A DNA stretch of 64,000 bases, taken from NCBI RefSeq assembly GCF_026262505.1, contig NC_067203.1, positions 10,416,001 through 10,480,000 on the forward strand, in the 5' to 3' direction. Within the stretch, counting starts at the first letter, position 1; each line of letters begins with the position of its first letter. This document shows positions 18,039 through 28,258 of this stretch, piece after piece. The position numbers were made by a program, and so were the translations under genes. The stretch is from Trichomonas vaginalis G3 (Eukaryota; Parabasalia; Trichomonadida; Trichomonadidae). The notes beneath the pieces are model-generated. The model worked only from the letters and a program-made list of their open reading frames with translations. It had not been told where the DNA came from and ran no database searches.

Positions 18039-18770
18039 AGTTTTATTTTTTTCTCGCTGTGAAACGTATTCGGTCATTTTTTTAAAAATTAATTTTTTGT
18101 TAGAGATAAGAGCTAAAACTCGGTAAACAACTTCTTTATGTCTAGAAAATTCTATCTTGCCTTTTATTTTTTTCTCGCTGTGAAACGTATTCGGTCATTT
18201 TTTTAAAAATTAATTTTTTGTTAGAGATAAGAGCTAAAACTCGGTAAACAACTTCTTTATGTCTAGAAAATTCTATCTTGCCTTTTATTTTTTTCTCGCT
18301 GTGAAACGTATTCGGTCATTTTTTTAAAAATTAATTTTTTGTTAGAGATAAGAGCTAAAACTCGGTAAACAACTTCTTTATGTCTAGAAAATTCTATCTT
18401 GCCTTTTATTTTTTTCTCGCTGTGAAACGTATTCGGTCATTTTTTTAAAAATTAATTTTTTGTTAGAGATAAGAGCTAAAACTCGGTAAACAACTTCTTT
18501 ATGTCTAGAAAATTCTATCTTGCCTTTTATTTTTTTCTCGCTGTGAAACGTATTCGGTCATTTTTTTAAAAATTAATTTTTTGTTAGAGATAAGAGCTAA
18601 AACTCGGTAAACAACTTCTTTATGTCTAGAAAATTCTATCTTGCCTTTTATTTTTTTCTCGCTGTGAAACGTATTCGGTCATTTTTTTAAAAATTAATTT
18701 TTTGTTAGAGATAAGAGCTAAAACTTTGCAGACAACTCCCCCATGTCTAGCAAATTTAACATTCGTCTCC
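18039..18770. repeat. Tandem array, six copies of a 121-bp unit
   Basis: The unit contains CTCGCTGTGAAACGTATTCG and TTAGAGATAAGAGCTAAAAC. The GAAACGTATT landmark recurs at 18061, 18182, 18303, 18424, 18545 and 18666, always 121 bp apart. The first five copies look identical by eye; the sixth diverges at its end (from about 18725). Such uniformity suggests recent amplification or gene conversion. It lies behind the IS3-like transposase start and may be part of that element. Confidence 0.9.
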
Positions 18771-20037
18771 CATTTTTATATATTTGGTTTAGAATGTTCG
18801 AAAATGCGTAATATGGTCATTAATATTAATTGAAAAGAACCTTGAATTAATTCAATCTGATCTCACAAAATATTTTAAATTACGAACTTTGTAGTTTGAA
18901 TAGATAATTAGTATTAAACTCAAATAGCTAGTTTATTTTTGAATAAAAATTATTTGAATTTATTCAATTTTGTGAATTTTCCTTCAAAAATCAAGTTTAA
19001 ATATCTTATTTGCCATATAATTATAAATACAATGAAACATATTCGAAATTGAAAAGAATGACTTTTTCTGTTCTTTCAATCATTCAATTTGAATTTTGCA
19101 ATATTGGATTTCTCATTAAATATCTATTAAAAACAACAAGCAATTTAACTTACATTCAAATTTATTTGTGTTATATTCAATCTTCTCAAAACTTATAATT
19201 TTCGGCTATAGCATGATTATATGCTATATAATATAATAAACCTATAATAGTATCATTCTTTCAATTATTTGAAGAGAAAACCGAAAAAATCTATTTTCGG
19301 TCTATAACATATGTCATAGATTCTAATTTTGAACTTCACTGGTTGAATAATATTATTTTGATTTTTAATCCGAATGAACAGAAAAAAAATCTCAATCATT
19401 TTTTACGCATCATAATTTCAAAATGAACCATTGAATAACGAACTGAAAATATGTTAATAAATTATCGAGAGATATGTTCATGCCATATACAATGAATTAT
19501 TAGGTGATTCTTTTTAAATAGTCTCATGTAAGCAAATATTCCTCTCCAAATTCTGAATGAAAAAAGTATTATTAATAATTGAATAATAAGTGAAAACGTG
19601 CCGAATGGATGAATTTAAGTAATTGAACAAAGGCACAACATTTTCTTTTTACATGGTTTATGACGAGATTTGGCATAACTACATTGGTTTTACTATATTA
19701 CCTATTCGACATTTTGTGAGAAAAACGATTAAATCCTTTTTTTCAATGAAGAATAGAACTCATCTCAATGACGGGCTTCATATGTATGGGAGAAGAGAGT
19801 GTCTAATATAAGATTCAAACAAATGACAAATCATTCAACCTGCTAATAGATATCAGATAACAAAATATTATTGCAAAATCAATATTGAAGATCGTGATTA
19901 TGATTTTCGGAAATCATTTTCAGAACACAAAGATACCAACTCAATTACAAGATTTCAAATTGTATTATGGCACAATATATTAAAAGAAAACTTGAGCGAT
20001 GTTTTATTTCTCTCAAAAAACGAAAAAAGGAAAAAAG
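18771..20037. other. AT-rich intergenic host DNA
   Basis: About 1.27 kb of very AT-rich sequence. The open frames in it have random-like composition, no initiator box and no recognisable domain. Nothing else stands out. Confidence 0.5.
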
Positions 20038-20038
20038 A

Positions 20039-20111
20039 GCCAGTGGCGGGACTCGAACCCGCAACCCCAAGATTAAGAGTCTTATGCTCTATCCGGTTGA
20101 GCTACACAGGC
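20039..20111 (-). tRNA. tRNA-Lys (anticodon CTT)
   Basis: A full cloverleaf can be drawn on the minus strand, 73 nt. Acceptor GCCTGTG pairs with CACTGGC except for one T-T mismatch at 4:69. The D arm is GCTC/GAGC, the anticodon stem TAAGA/TCTTG with loop CTCTTAA (anticodon CTT), the variable loop 5 nt, and the T arm GCGGG/CCCGC with loop TTCGAGT. A-box (TAGCTCAACCGG) and B-box (GGTTCGAGTCC) elements are intact. No intron and no encoded CCA. Confidence 0.93.
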
Positions 20112-20522
20112 TTTACATATTTAGAATTTTATTTTTAGTGTGTAATAAACTTTTATATTTTATAAGTTTTTGTTCGAGACCTTTTTCCACATTTTAATCT
20201 AAAGTCTTCAAAATGATTTTTACAATGGGATTTCTGCAAGATTTTGATAAGATATTTTAATAACGTTACAATAACAAATTTATTAAGAAACATTCTTCAT
20301 CCTTTCGGCTTTACTCTTGTAATTATGTCATTTTATATCAATAAGCCTAATAGTACACCACTTAATATAATGATATGAAACGGCTAAAAGCGAAAAGGGA
20401 AGAAGAATTTAACATGAAGTATAAAATCATCAAAACATAATATCTTCTAACAAATATAATACAAGACATTTTAAATACTGCCTCGTGTAATTATCTCTAT
20501 ACAAAGTCATATTTATCTCTTG
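20112..20522. other. AT-rich intergenic host DNA
   Basis: No gene is visible. It contains an imperfect long-range inverted pair (CCTTTCGGCTTTACTCTTGT near 20300 and ATGAAACGGCTAAAAGCGAA near 20375) that may be the remnant of a small inverted-repeat element. Confidence 0.35.
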
Positions 20523-20527
20523 TCATA
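20523..20527 (+). promoter_or_regulatory. Initiator-like box (TCATA)
   Basis: TCATA fits the trichomonad initiator TCAY(T/A) and lies 9 nt before an in-frame ATG (20532) of the ankyrin pseudogene. Confidence 0.4.
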
Positions 20528-20531
20528 TTTG

Positions 20532-21300
20532 ATGATTATCATATCAAAGATGTCTGATAACATTATTCCAAACTTCTTGTTTTATAAAGAATATGGAATT
20601 AAATTAGTCGACCCTGAATTATTTGAACAAATTAAACCTGAAAATCTTGATATTCATACAGAAAATACCATTGACAGAGCAATTATGTATAATTTCAAAG
20701 AAAGATTTATCTCATTCACTGAAAGAGAAGGTTTTGATAATGATCAAAAACTTGTAAGCTAATTTTATGCATATAATTTCATGGAATATTCATTACTATG
20801 GAGTAGTTGATTGTTTCACGTTTTTATAGGAAAGAAATTTGACTTAGAAATAACTTATAATTGTCTGCTACTTTAATTATTAGGTTTAAATACAGAGATC
20901 ATTAGCGAATGTTTGAAATATCAAACCCCAAATGAAGAATGTTTATTTTTTTGCAATGATGATAAATGCGTTCAATATTAAGATCGATTGATTAGATGGA
21001 GTAAATTATAATAAATTTGAATTGTTATAACAGCATATAATTCAACAGAGCTTAATATTCAAATAGTGCAAATATCAATAACAAATCAGTATGGAAAAAA
21101 ATGCTCTTCATGTGCAGCAGAAATCAATAGTAAAGAGATAGCCGAACTGTAATTTCACATGGTACAAATATCAATGAAAATGATAATGATGGAAAAACTT
21201 CTCTTCATTATGCAGCAGGAAATAATAACAAAGAAACCATCGAACTTCTGATTTCGCAAGATGTAAATATCATTGAGAAAGATTAATTCGAATAAACAGC
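20532..21300 (+). pseudogene. Ankyrin-repeat protein, degenerate
   Basis: The 5' part is an open frame starting at 20532 or 20550 (MSDNIIPNFLFYKEYGIKL) and ending at 20762; it resembles the N-terminal region of trichomonad ankyrin proteins. Downstream, pieces of ankyrin repeats are readable in shifting frames, for example DNDGKTSLHYAAGNNNKETI near 21180-21240 and an AAEINSKEIAEL block near 21117-21147. Stops and frameshifts interrupt them. It sits before an intact ankyrin gene, so it is probably a decayed relative. Confidence 0.65.
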
Positions 21301-21345
21301 TCTTAATTATGCAATATGGACATGTGGATGTGGAAAATTTTGAAT

Positions 21346-21450
21346 ATTTACATTTGGATGGAAAAATTGTATACATTACATTTGGATGGAAAAATTGTAT
21401 ACATTACATTTGGATGGAAAAATTGTATACATTACATTTGATTGGAAAAA
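21346..21450. repeat. 28-bp short tandem repeat
   Basis: About 3.5 copies of a 28-bp unit containing ATTTGGATGGAAAAATTG. It lies between the ankyrin pseudogene and the intact ankyrin gene. Confidence 0.85.
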
Positions 21451-21565
21451 ATTGCCATAGATTTTTACATTTTTTTATTGAGAAAAACTTTGTTATTTAT
21501 ATATATATTAAGTAAACATATGATGAAATATTAAAATTCTGCCGTTTGAATAGAAAAATTTGTTT

Positions 21566-21570
21566 TCATT
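21566..21570 (+). promoter_or_regulatory. Initiator box (TCATT) of the ankyrin gene
   Basis: TCATTT lies about 16 nt before the ATG at 21584, the usual spacing for T. vaginalis genes. This supports 21584 over the upstream in-frame start. Confidence 0.6.
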
Positions 21571-21583
21571 TTTTATCTCTTCA

Positions 21584-22501
21584 ATGGCAACAATTGACTT
21601 TGAAAAATATGGCGACAGTGTATATCAGTGGTGTAATGACCTAACATTCCTGGAGTGCCGCACCAAAGAACAAATTGTTTCTCTGATAAACAATTGCAAA
21701 CTCAAACCGGGCCATTTCAAACAACTAATGACAAATTTGACAAACTTTTTTGACTCGAATGATTTGTTCTACATTATTAAAACAAGTACATTTCAAATGG
21801 ACTTGAACTATGACTCCGCAGTTGATATGCTAATGTTGTTTTGCGATATATTCCAATCATCATTACTCAGTGATATATTATATGCCCTCACAAAATCAGT
21901 CCCAACAAAATATTCTAATTCGTCAAGTTTATATTTATATAGACGTTCTAATCTCCAAGCACTTAGGAAATTGAAAACTGATAACGGAAAAGATTTTTAT
22001 AAGATATATGATGTTTTTGAAAAGGCTGCGAATGAAAATGATATAACAACAATCAAAACAGGTATCGAAGAAAAGTATCACGAAGTTGTTTTCGATGGTC
22101 TTAACGGTTTTGTTTGCCCAGGTGATAATATTTTGCTTCATGCGGCTCATGAAGGAAACACAAAACTTGTTCAATTACTTATTGAAAATGGTGCAAATGT
22201 TCAATGTAAAAATGATGATAATCAAACAATCCTTCATTATTTTGCAAACATTGGAAATTTAGAGGGCGTTAAATTAGCTGTTAAATATATTGATGTTAAC
22301 GCAAAGAATATATTAAATGAAACACCACTCCATTGTGCAGTTGAAAATTGCCATCTCGAAGTTATAGAATATCTTTGCAAATATCCTGGCATTGATTTGA
22401 ATGCCAAAAATAAATATGGAAGAACTTCACTTGCTAATGCAACATTCACACACCAAATGCAGCTAGTGTACCTTCTAAAGAAATATGGATGCAAAAAATA
22501 A
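21584..22501 (+). CDS. Ankyrin-repeat protein
   Basis: About 305 residues starting MATIDFEKYGDSVYQW. The first 165 residues are helical and typical of the conserved N-terminal region of trichomonad ankyrin proteins. Residues about 170-305 hold four ankyrin repeats: ILLHAAHEGNTKLVQLLIEN, QTILHYFANIGNLEGVKL, TPLHCAVENCHLEVIEYL and a terminal partial repeat (GRTSLANATFTHQMQLVYLL). It has no membrane segment. Probably a cytoplasmic protein-protein interaction scaffold; these families are very large in trichomonads. The initiator box supports expression. Confidence 0.85.
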   Translation: MATIDFEKYGDSVYQWCNDLTFLECRTKEQIVSLINNCKLKPGHFKQLMTNLTNFFDSNDLFYIIKTSTFQMDLNYDSAVDMLMLFCDIFQSSLLSDILYALTKSVPTKYSNSSSLYLYRRSNLQALRKLKTDNGKDFYKIYDVFEKAANENDITTIKTGIEEKYHEVVFDGLNGFVCPGDNILLHAAHEGNTKLVQLLIENGANVQCKNDDNQTILHYFANIGNLEGVKLAVKYIDVNAKNILNETPLHCAVENCHLEVIEYLCKYPGIDLNAKNKYGRTSLANATFTHQMQLVYLLKKYGCKK

Positions 22502-23295
22502 ACATTTTATTTTCATTTTATTACTGAAGAAATCAATTCGCATTTTTGATACATAATTTGAAGAAATTAGTTTTTGCACATGTTGGGAAGTGTATTCTGT
22601 GTCAATTTACATATGATAACAATCACTAAATATATTTTGATGTCTTAAGATTTAATTTTATTTTTGAATTAATTACAAAACCATTTAAGAATGAAACAAA
22701 GTATAATATATCAATAATTCAGCTAGGGGTAAATTACCCATCAAACCCTTTCAAGTTCTTTTGGATATTTGAAGGCTTTAGTCTAATATTTCATTTATTC
22801 CAATGTTCGAATCATTTAAAACATCACCATGTAACTTGCATTTCTATGTTTCATACATAATATGCATATTTAGAGAAACAAAATAATTCTCTATATATGA
22901 TGGATCTGAAAGTAATCTTTAAGATTACAGGTACAAAATTACAAGCGTAATTACATATAAAGATCAATTCAGCTCAAAAACGAATGCATTTTGATCCTAA
23001 AATAGAGTTTTATCAAAAATATGGATTTTACAAAGTAAAATATATCAATTTCTGAATTTACATAAAAAGAAAATGCGATCATATATTTCAGAATTCAATA
23101 GATAAGAATTTTTTTGAACCTTAAACTATTTATTTACATATCCATGTGGACCATATGTTTAAGTTTGGAATAGTTGTTTATAATTCAATACTTCTCAAAA
23201 ATATCAATTATCGATAACGATCAATTTTTTAAATTCAAAATGTTTACTAAAGATATGGGATAATAATAAATTTGATTTTCTCTCAAATTTAAACC
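22502..23295. other. AT-rich intergenic host DNA
   Basis: About 800 bp between the ankyrin and GP63 genes. No coding potential, RNA gene or repeat recognised. Confidence 0.5.
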
Positions 23296-23300
23296 TCATT
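23296..23300 (+). promoter_or_regulatory. Initiator box (TCATT) of the GP63 gene
   Basis: TCATTA with the presumed start-site A at 23298, 12 nt before the ATG at 23310. Confidence 0.6.
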
Positions 23301-23309
23301 AAAATTTTG

Positions 23310-25067
23310 ATGTTTTTCTACTTCCTTTTGCATCTTAGTAATTGCCATATATGCTTACACCATCTTATGAATAATACTGTTTCATATCATCCTGACTTGG
23401 TTGGCCAAAAAGAAGCTTTGGAAGCAGATTCTACAAGATTACCAATTAGAGTTAGCATTAACTACAGTCAAATAGAAGATAAGTCAGATTCATATATGTG
23501 CTTGAAAAAAGGACAAACAATATCCTGGAGAATGGGCACAGTTACATGTTCGGATACAGATTTGATGACTCAAACAAAGCTAGATGTATTGAAACAAGCA
23601 TTTTCACAACTATCACAAACTCTTTCATCCCTTTTAAATGTTACTAGACTAACAAAACCAATAACAATCTCATCATTTGCGGATATTACCGTAGATACAT
23701 ATTCTATATTGACAGATCTACATATAACAGCCGTGGTTCGTCCATTTGGAACTGATTCTACACTTGCATCCGCCTTTTCTTGGACTCTAAATCCAAAAGA
23801 TAACAGACCGATACAAGGAGGAATCTATATCAACCCTACGTGCATACCTAGTACACTAACACATGAGTTTTTCATGACAATATTGCATGAAACATGCCAT
23901 GTATTAGGAATTTCACAGAATTTCTATGAAAAGTGGAAAAATCCACAGACAGGATTGGTGTATCCATCTGGACCAGTCCAATCATACTATCTTCCAGGCA
24001 TTCCGAACAAATTATTTTATGTTGAAATCGGACCTTACGCACAGGAGTTTGCAAAACAGCAGTTCGGTGTTGTTACATCAAAACAGATCCCTACAGGTAT
24101 AATTCTTGAAGATCAGGGCGGTTCTGGAACGAGTATGTCTCATCCAAAAGAATTATACTATTTAACAGACTTAATGGATGGTTATCAAGTTCCTCCATCA
24201 AGGTTATCCAATGTTACACTTTCGTTGCTTATGGATTCCGGTTTTTACGATGTTAATTTTTCAATGGCCGAGCCATTACCTTATGGAAACGGAATATCCA
24301 TTAACGGATCACTTCTAACCAATTTCACGACCAGGCCACCACAAGAAGTGCTCCCTTCTCACTATTTCTGCGAAATAACTGATTCATCAGTTTGTACATT
24401 TGATTTTTTAGCCGGCGCGAAATGTCCAACCCCTTATAGATTGAATTGCAGCCAAAGTAATTCAATTTGCAAGATAAAAGAATTTATTGATCCATTTGGC
24501 AAAGAAATCGTCAGTAATTTGGATATGTTCGACTACCAAATGAGTGCGATTCCTTTTGCTAATATGCAGTGCATGGATCATTCTCTGAACGCAAATTATG
24601 CAAAATTAGGAATGTCATTTTCAAACAACTCAATGTGTGCAATGTCATCATTGTATCCAGGTCCTCTACCAGGAGATAAAATACCAGGCTGTTTCAGGAT
24701 GGATTGCGATGAATCAAAGAAATTGTACATTCACGTTGATAAACAGAACAAACAGTGCAAGAGTAAAGGTCAGAAGATCGGTTTTGTTGGATATTCTGGT
24801 AGTATTATTTGTCCAGACCCAGAAATGGTTTGTAATATGAGAGATTTCTTGGGATATGAAAGGAGCGATCCAGGAAAGTCAACATATAATATTCGAGACT
24901 ATTCATGGCTTAGCATCATGATTGGATGCATTGTTGCTGTTGTTTGCCTCATTTCATTCACAATTTACATTTTTGTAAGAAGAAGACTCAGAAGAAGACA
25001 GATTATGCACGCTTTGAGTGAAAACCAGACAACTCGCTTAATTCCTGAAGAAACATACAATGTTTAA
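23310..25067 (+). CDS. GP63-like surface metalloprotease (leishmanolysin, M8)
   Basis: 585 residues from the ATG at 23310; a TTG codon precedes it but is not needed. It has an N-terminal hydrophobic signal sequence (about 1-20), the zinc motif HETCH at about 193-197, a third zinc His in SMSHPKEL (about 278) and the Met-turn DLMDG (about 289). A Cys-rich region follows. A single C-terminal membrane helix (GCIVAVVCLISFTIYIF) with a short basic cytoplasmic tail (RRRLRRRQ) anchors it; this replaces the GPI anchor of kinetoplastid GP63. All catalytic residues are present. Expected location is the cell surface, acting on host or own surface proteins. Confidence 0.93.
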   Translation: MFFYFLLHLSNCHICLHHLMNNTVSYHPDLVGQKEALEADSTRLPIRVSINYSQIEDKSDSYMCLKKGQTISWRMGTVTCSDTDLMTQTKLDVLKQAFSQLSQTLSSLLNVTRLTKPITISSFADITVDTYSILTDLHITAVVRPFGTDSTLASAFSWTLNPKDNRPIQGGIYINPTCIPSTLTHEFFMTILHETCHVLGISQNFYEKWKNPQTGLVYPSGPVQSYYLPGIPNKLFYVEIGPYAQEFAKQQFGVVTSKQIPTGIILEDQGGSGTSMSHPKELYYLTDLMDGYQVPPSRLSNVTLSLLMDSGFYDVNFSMAEPLPYGNGISINGSLLTNFTTRPPQEVLPSHYFCEITDSSVCTFDFLAGAKCPTPYRLNCSQSNSICKIKEFIDPFGKEIVSNLDMFDYQMSAIPFANMQCMDHSLNANYAKLGMSFSNNSMCAMSSLYPGPLPGDKIPGCFRMDCDESKKLYIHVDKQNKQCKSKGQKIGFVGYSGSIICPDPEMVCNMRDFLGYERSDPGKSTYNIRDYSWLSIMIGCIVAVVCLISFTIYIFVRRRLRRRQIMHALSENQTTRLIPEETYNV

Positions 25068-25431
25068 TATTTATATTTTGTTATTTTTTTAAATATATCT
25101 GTTATTAATATCATTTAATCATGTATTTCATAATTTTATACCCTAATTGATCATTTAATTATATATTTCTCAATGATTTTTTTTTTTAACCTTGATATCA
25201 TATCCAATGCATCTCTTCCTCTCAAAATACCAATGTTTTAAACGATTACAAGTATCGAATATGATTTTGAGTATAAAATCCTAAGATTGAGTATCAATAA
25301 AAGTGTTTTAAAGCATATTTTATATCAGATATGGTCATATTGCACTCAAATAGAATTAGGATCTCGTCTGATTAGCAATGCTGTAACCCAATCTTACTAA
25401 AAAAGAAGAGAGGAGTTTTTGTCAGAAAAAA
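25068..25431. other. AT-rich intergenic host DNA
   Basis: 364 bp between two same-strand host genes. No recognised signal apart from poly(T) tracts after the GP63 stop. Confidence 0.45.
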
Positions 25432-26715
25432 ATGCTTTCTTTCTTCATCTCTATTAGTTTATCAAAGAAACCAGTCATTCTAATTCCAGGAATGTATGGT
25501 TCAAATCTATATGCAAACTATACAGATGCTCACTTACAGTGGTTTTGTCCGAAATCAGGAGAAGACGAACTGATTTGGGGAAATCCTCTTAGATTAATAA
25601 GACCAATGTATCAATGCACATTCGGACTTCTTCGTGAATATTGGAATAACTCAGAACCCATCAAATATCCAAATATTTCTATCAAGCCAAAATCCTTCGG
25701 TCCATTAGATGATATATTATACAAATACAAGATTCCAGGAATCACATATGGCATTTCTGGAGACTTTGCAAACCTCGTCAAAGCATACATCAAAAAAGGC
25801 TACAGACCTGGTGTTGATTTACTTGCCGCTCCATATGATTTTCGTCGTGCTCCGATGTATCTTGGCGATTATTACACAGATCTCAAGAATTTGATCGAAA
25901 AAGCGCGTGTCCAAAACAGAAGAAATGTAACTTTAGTTGCTTTTGACTTAGGAGCATTAGTTATGCAGAGATTCCTTTTAAAGAACGTAACATGGGGCTG
26001 GAAGAAGGCAAATGTTCGAAATACTGTTATGGTTGCTCCAGATCTTGTTGGTTCAATCCGCCCATTCCTCGAATTAAGATATTCTGAAACAGAAAGAATC
26101 CCATTCTTACAGAACCAATATCTTGGCGGTGCATTGTCCTCTTGGGCTGCTACATACGCTCAATTACCAAATTTCAACGTCTTCACTGGAGAAAATCTTG
26201 TAAGATTCCCACTTCAAAATACAACTTCTTACCAAGTACCAAATTTACTTGCCAGGTTCGGACTTGTCAGAGGAACAGATATTCAAGGATTAAACAGATC
26301 ACTTCGCATTTTAAGGAAGGAACTTAACGACTACGAGGTACCAACAACTGTTATATATAACAGTGGAATCAAAACATTAAGGAGTCTTGAATTTCCTCAA
26401 AATCCCCGTAAATATCCAAAAGTAGAATTTTCGGATGGTGACGGACTTGTATTATCAGATGGACCTAAATACATATGCTCTAGATGGTCGAACATCAGAT
26501 GCATTGATGTCAAAAATGATGGAAGGTATTTCAGACATCAGAGATTCATGAATAACCCATACGTTGTGGATCTCACAGTAAACGCTTCAATTGTTTCAGC
26601 TTGGGCTGTGAAAGGAAGATTAAATGAAGTGGCTCCGCAAGTTACGACAATTCCATTCTTTGGGTACTACATCAATCAAAATGTTCGGGCAAGGAAAATA
26701 TATAGTGATCTTTAA
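25432..26715 (+). CDS. LCAT-family acyltransferase/phospholipase-like protein with altered nucleophile
   Basis: 427 residues. After a short hydrophobic N-terminus it shows the family start PVILIPGMYGSNLYA, then YGISGDF and the LLAAPYDFRRAP block. The nucleophile elbow, normally GHSxGG, reads AFDLGAL: Asp (D172) stands where Ser should be. The later acid (FSDGDGLVL) and His (YFRHQRF) positions of the triad look conserved. It is therefore an LCAT/PDAT-like fold, probably secreted or vacuolar, that may lack acyltransferase activity. The frame is intact. It could be a regulatory pseudoenzyme or a lipid-binding protein. Confidence 0.8.
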   Translation: MLSFFISISLSKKPVILIPGMYGSNLYANYTDAHLQWFCPKSGEDELIWGNPLRLIRPMYQCTFGLLREYWNNSEPIKYPNISIKPKSFGPLDDILYKYKIPGITYGISGDFANLVKAYIKKGYRPGVDLLAAPYDFRRAPMYLGDYYTDLKNLIEKARVQNRRNVTLVAFDLGALVMQRFLLKNVTWGWKKANVRNTVMVAPDLVGSIRPFLELRYSETERIPFLQNQYLGGALSSWAATYAQLPNFNVFTGENLVRFPLQNTTSYQVPNLLARFGLVRGTDIQGLNRSLRILRKELNDYEVPTTVIYNSGIKTLRSLEFPQNPRKYPKVEFSDGDGLVLSDGPKYICSRWSNIRCIDVKNDGRYFRHQRFMNNPYVVDLTVNASIVSAWAVKGRLNEVAPQVTTIPFFGYYINQNVRARKIYSDL

Positions 26716-27085
26716 TAAAAAAATTGTTAATTTTTTTTCTAATTTGTAATTTATTTAATTTTTTTACATACTCATATCTCAGGATCTTGAGTGGCTTTTC
26801 CAACCCCCTTATACACTATGAATTTTTACAATATTACCAATTCAATGAATAATGTAAAATCTTTTCACTACATGGTTCACCTCAGTGACATCCTTTTTAT
26901 TATATATAATATGTTATATGCTCACGGACTACTGTGAAGTGAAACTTGCCAATTTCTTTCATTCCAATGAGAAATATGCTTATGATTCTCACATCTTTGA
27001 GTAGCATTAGTTGTTTATAAATCTATTCTCTTCTAATGCTCAGAATCAAATCAGCAGAAAGAGAAGTAAAATTTATATTTGACAA
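26716..27085. other. AT-rich intergenic host DNA
   Basis: 370 bp, no gene or clear signal recognised. Confidence 0.45.
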
Positions 27086-27808
27086 ATGATAGATTTTACT
27101 GCACCATTAATTAATTTACGTAATTTACCAGCTTTACCACCTCCATCATCTCAGTCATCGCAAAGCCAAAACGCGTCATCAGATAAATTGCCAAGAGAAA
27201 AAGACAAAATCATTCAAACACCTTCATTTTCCGAAGATATCTCTGAAATTCAACGAAATATCAAGGACGATGAAGACGATATACAAGTTCACGTTCATTA
27301 TCATCAAAATCTCGAAATTTTAGAAAGAAGAATCCGAAACAAATCAGTTGGCATAGATTGCACTACAGAATGCATCGCAGACCTTTATGGAACAATGGAA
27401 GGATTCATAATTTCAAAAGATGAAATTAAAATTCTTGATTCTTATAATGATAATTTTGATACATACAAAATTCCTGATTTTTGGGAGCCAAGAGTTTATG
27501 ACCCTGAAGAAGAAAAGCTTTCTCATGCAGAATCTAATCAGCTTAAAGATAAAATCGAAAAAGCAATGGAAATAATCTTTCAAAAAAAGATTGGACACAA
27601 TGATAGTAAACAAATCATTAATATTTCAGATAGTGATGATGAGACAAGCAAAAATGAGTATAACGAGCTTTGGTATCTTCCTCATCCTCCTGTCAAAGGA
27701 TATCGTCGCTCAATATATCGCTCTCCTTATGTTATACAATGGAGAACTGCAAATTATCTTACAGATGATTCAGAAGATGAAACAGACGTCGAAGATTTTC
27801 AATTATAA
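27086..27808 (+). CDS. Hypothetical protein, low-complexity acidic
   Basis: 240 residues. The N-terminal 40 residues are Pro/Ser/Gln-rich; the middle is acidic (DDEDDIQVHVHYHQN); Ser-Asp/Glu clusters near the end (ISDSDDETSKNE, TDDSEDETDVEDF) look like casein kinase 2 sites. It has no membrane segment or recognised domain. The uninterrupted frame and biased composition support a real gene. Possibly nuclear, on composition only. Confidence 0.6.
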   Translation: MIDFTAPLINLRNLPALPPPSSQSSQSQNASSDKLPREKDKIIQTPSFSEDISEIQRNIKDDEDDIQVHVHYHQNLEILERRIRNKSVGIDCTTECIADLYGTMEGFIISKDEIKILDSYNDNFDTYKIPDFWEPRVYDPEEEKLSHAESNQLKDKIEKAMEIIFQKKIGHNDSKQIINISDSDDETSKNEYNELWYLPHPPVKGYRRSIYRSPYVIQWRTANYLTDDSEDETDVEDFQL

Positions 27809-28054
27809 CATTAATTCCTTGTTTTTGTGTTTATTAATAAATAATTTCATGCAATATCTATCCACCACATCATTTTAACAACATTTACTCTTATTACATA
27901 TTCACTATAATATCTCTATCCTGTATTTGACTTTGAATGATTGATTTTATTTAAAGATTACAAAATTTAACTGTATTTTTGAAGTGTAATTACATCACAA
28001 TATACAAATATCATGTTTTTAGGCATACATTAAAATTTGCTGAAATTAATTTTG

Positions 28055-28059
28055 TCACT
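28055..28059 (+). promoter_or_regulatory. Initiator box (TCACT) of the Tom22-like gene
   Basis: TCACTT with the start-site A at 28057, 19 nt before the ATG at 28076. It supports the short form of the protein. Confidence 0.6.
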
Positions 28060-28075
28060 TTTGCATTTTGTATTT

Positions 28076-28258
28076 ATGAAAAACAATTATGTTCAGTCCA
28101 CTTATCAGAAAATAATCAATTTATCAAAGCCTCTAGTCAATGTTAGTACCGATTTAATATGGGCTGCTGGAACTACAGCCTTAATAGTTTTATATCCACT
28201 GGCAATTTCAATTTTAGACGATAGATTCCTTGAAAGAAAAGCAGCAGAAAACAGATAG
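28076..28258 (+). CDS. Tom22-like tail-anchored protein (candidate)
   Basis: 60 residues from the ATG at 28076. One membrane segment (LIWAAGTTALIVLYPLAISIL) follows an amphipathic helix (STYQKIINLSKPLVNVSTD), and a short charged tail follows it (DDRFLERKAAENR). The pattern W-x-x-GTT-x-x-(I/L)VLxxP inside the membrane helix is what I know from Tom22/Tom9 of animals and plants. If so it is a subunit of the hydrogenosomal outer-membrane translocase. The match is short, so another tail-anchored protein is possible. Confidence 0.5.
   Translation: MKNNYVQSTYQKIINLSKPLVNVSTDLIWAAGTTALIVLYPLAISILDDRFLERKAAENR

Noticed and set aside
18039..18770. Centromeric or telomeric satellite
   Set aside because: Only six copies beside a transposase, flanked by ordinary sequence; nothing points to a chromosomal structural role.
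19010..19811. Two short plus-strand open frames in AT-rich DNA
   Set aside because: Composition is that of random AT-rich sequence (Ile, Tyr, Phe, Asn, Lys), without an initiator box, domain or homologue in the window.
20039..20111. tRNA as the attachment site of element 1 or the IS3-like element
   Set aside because: The tRNA is complete and more than 1 kb from the nearest element sequence, and no partial tRNA copy was seen elsewhere.
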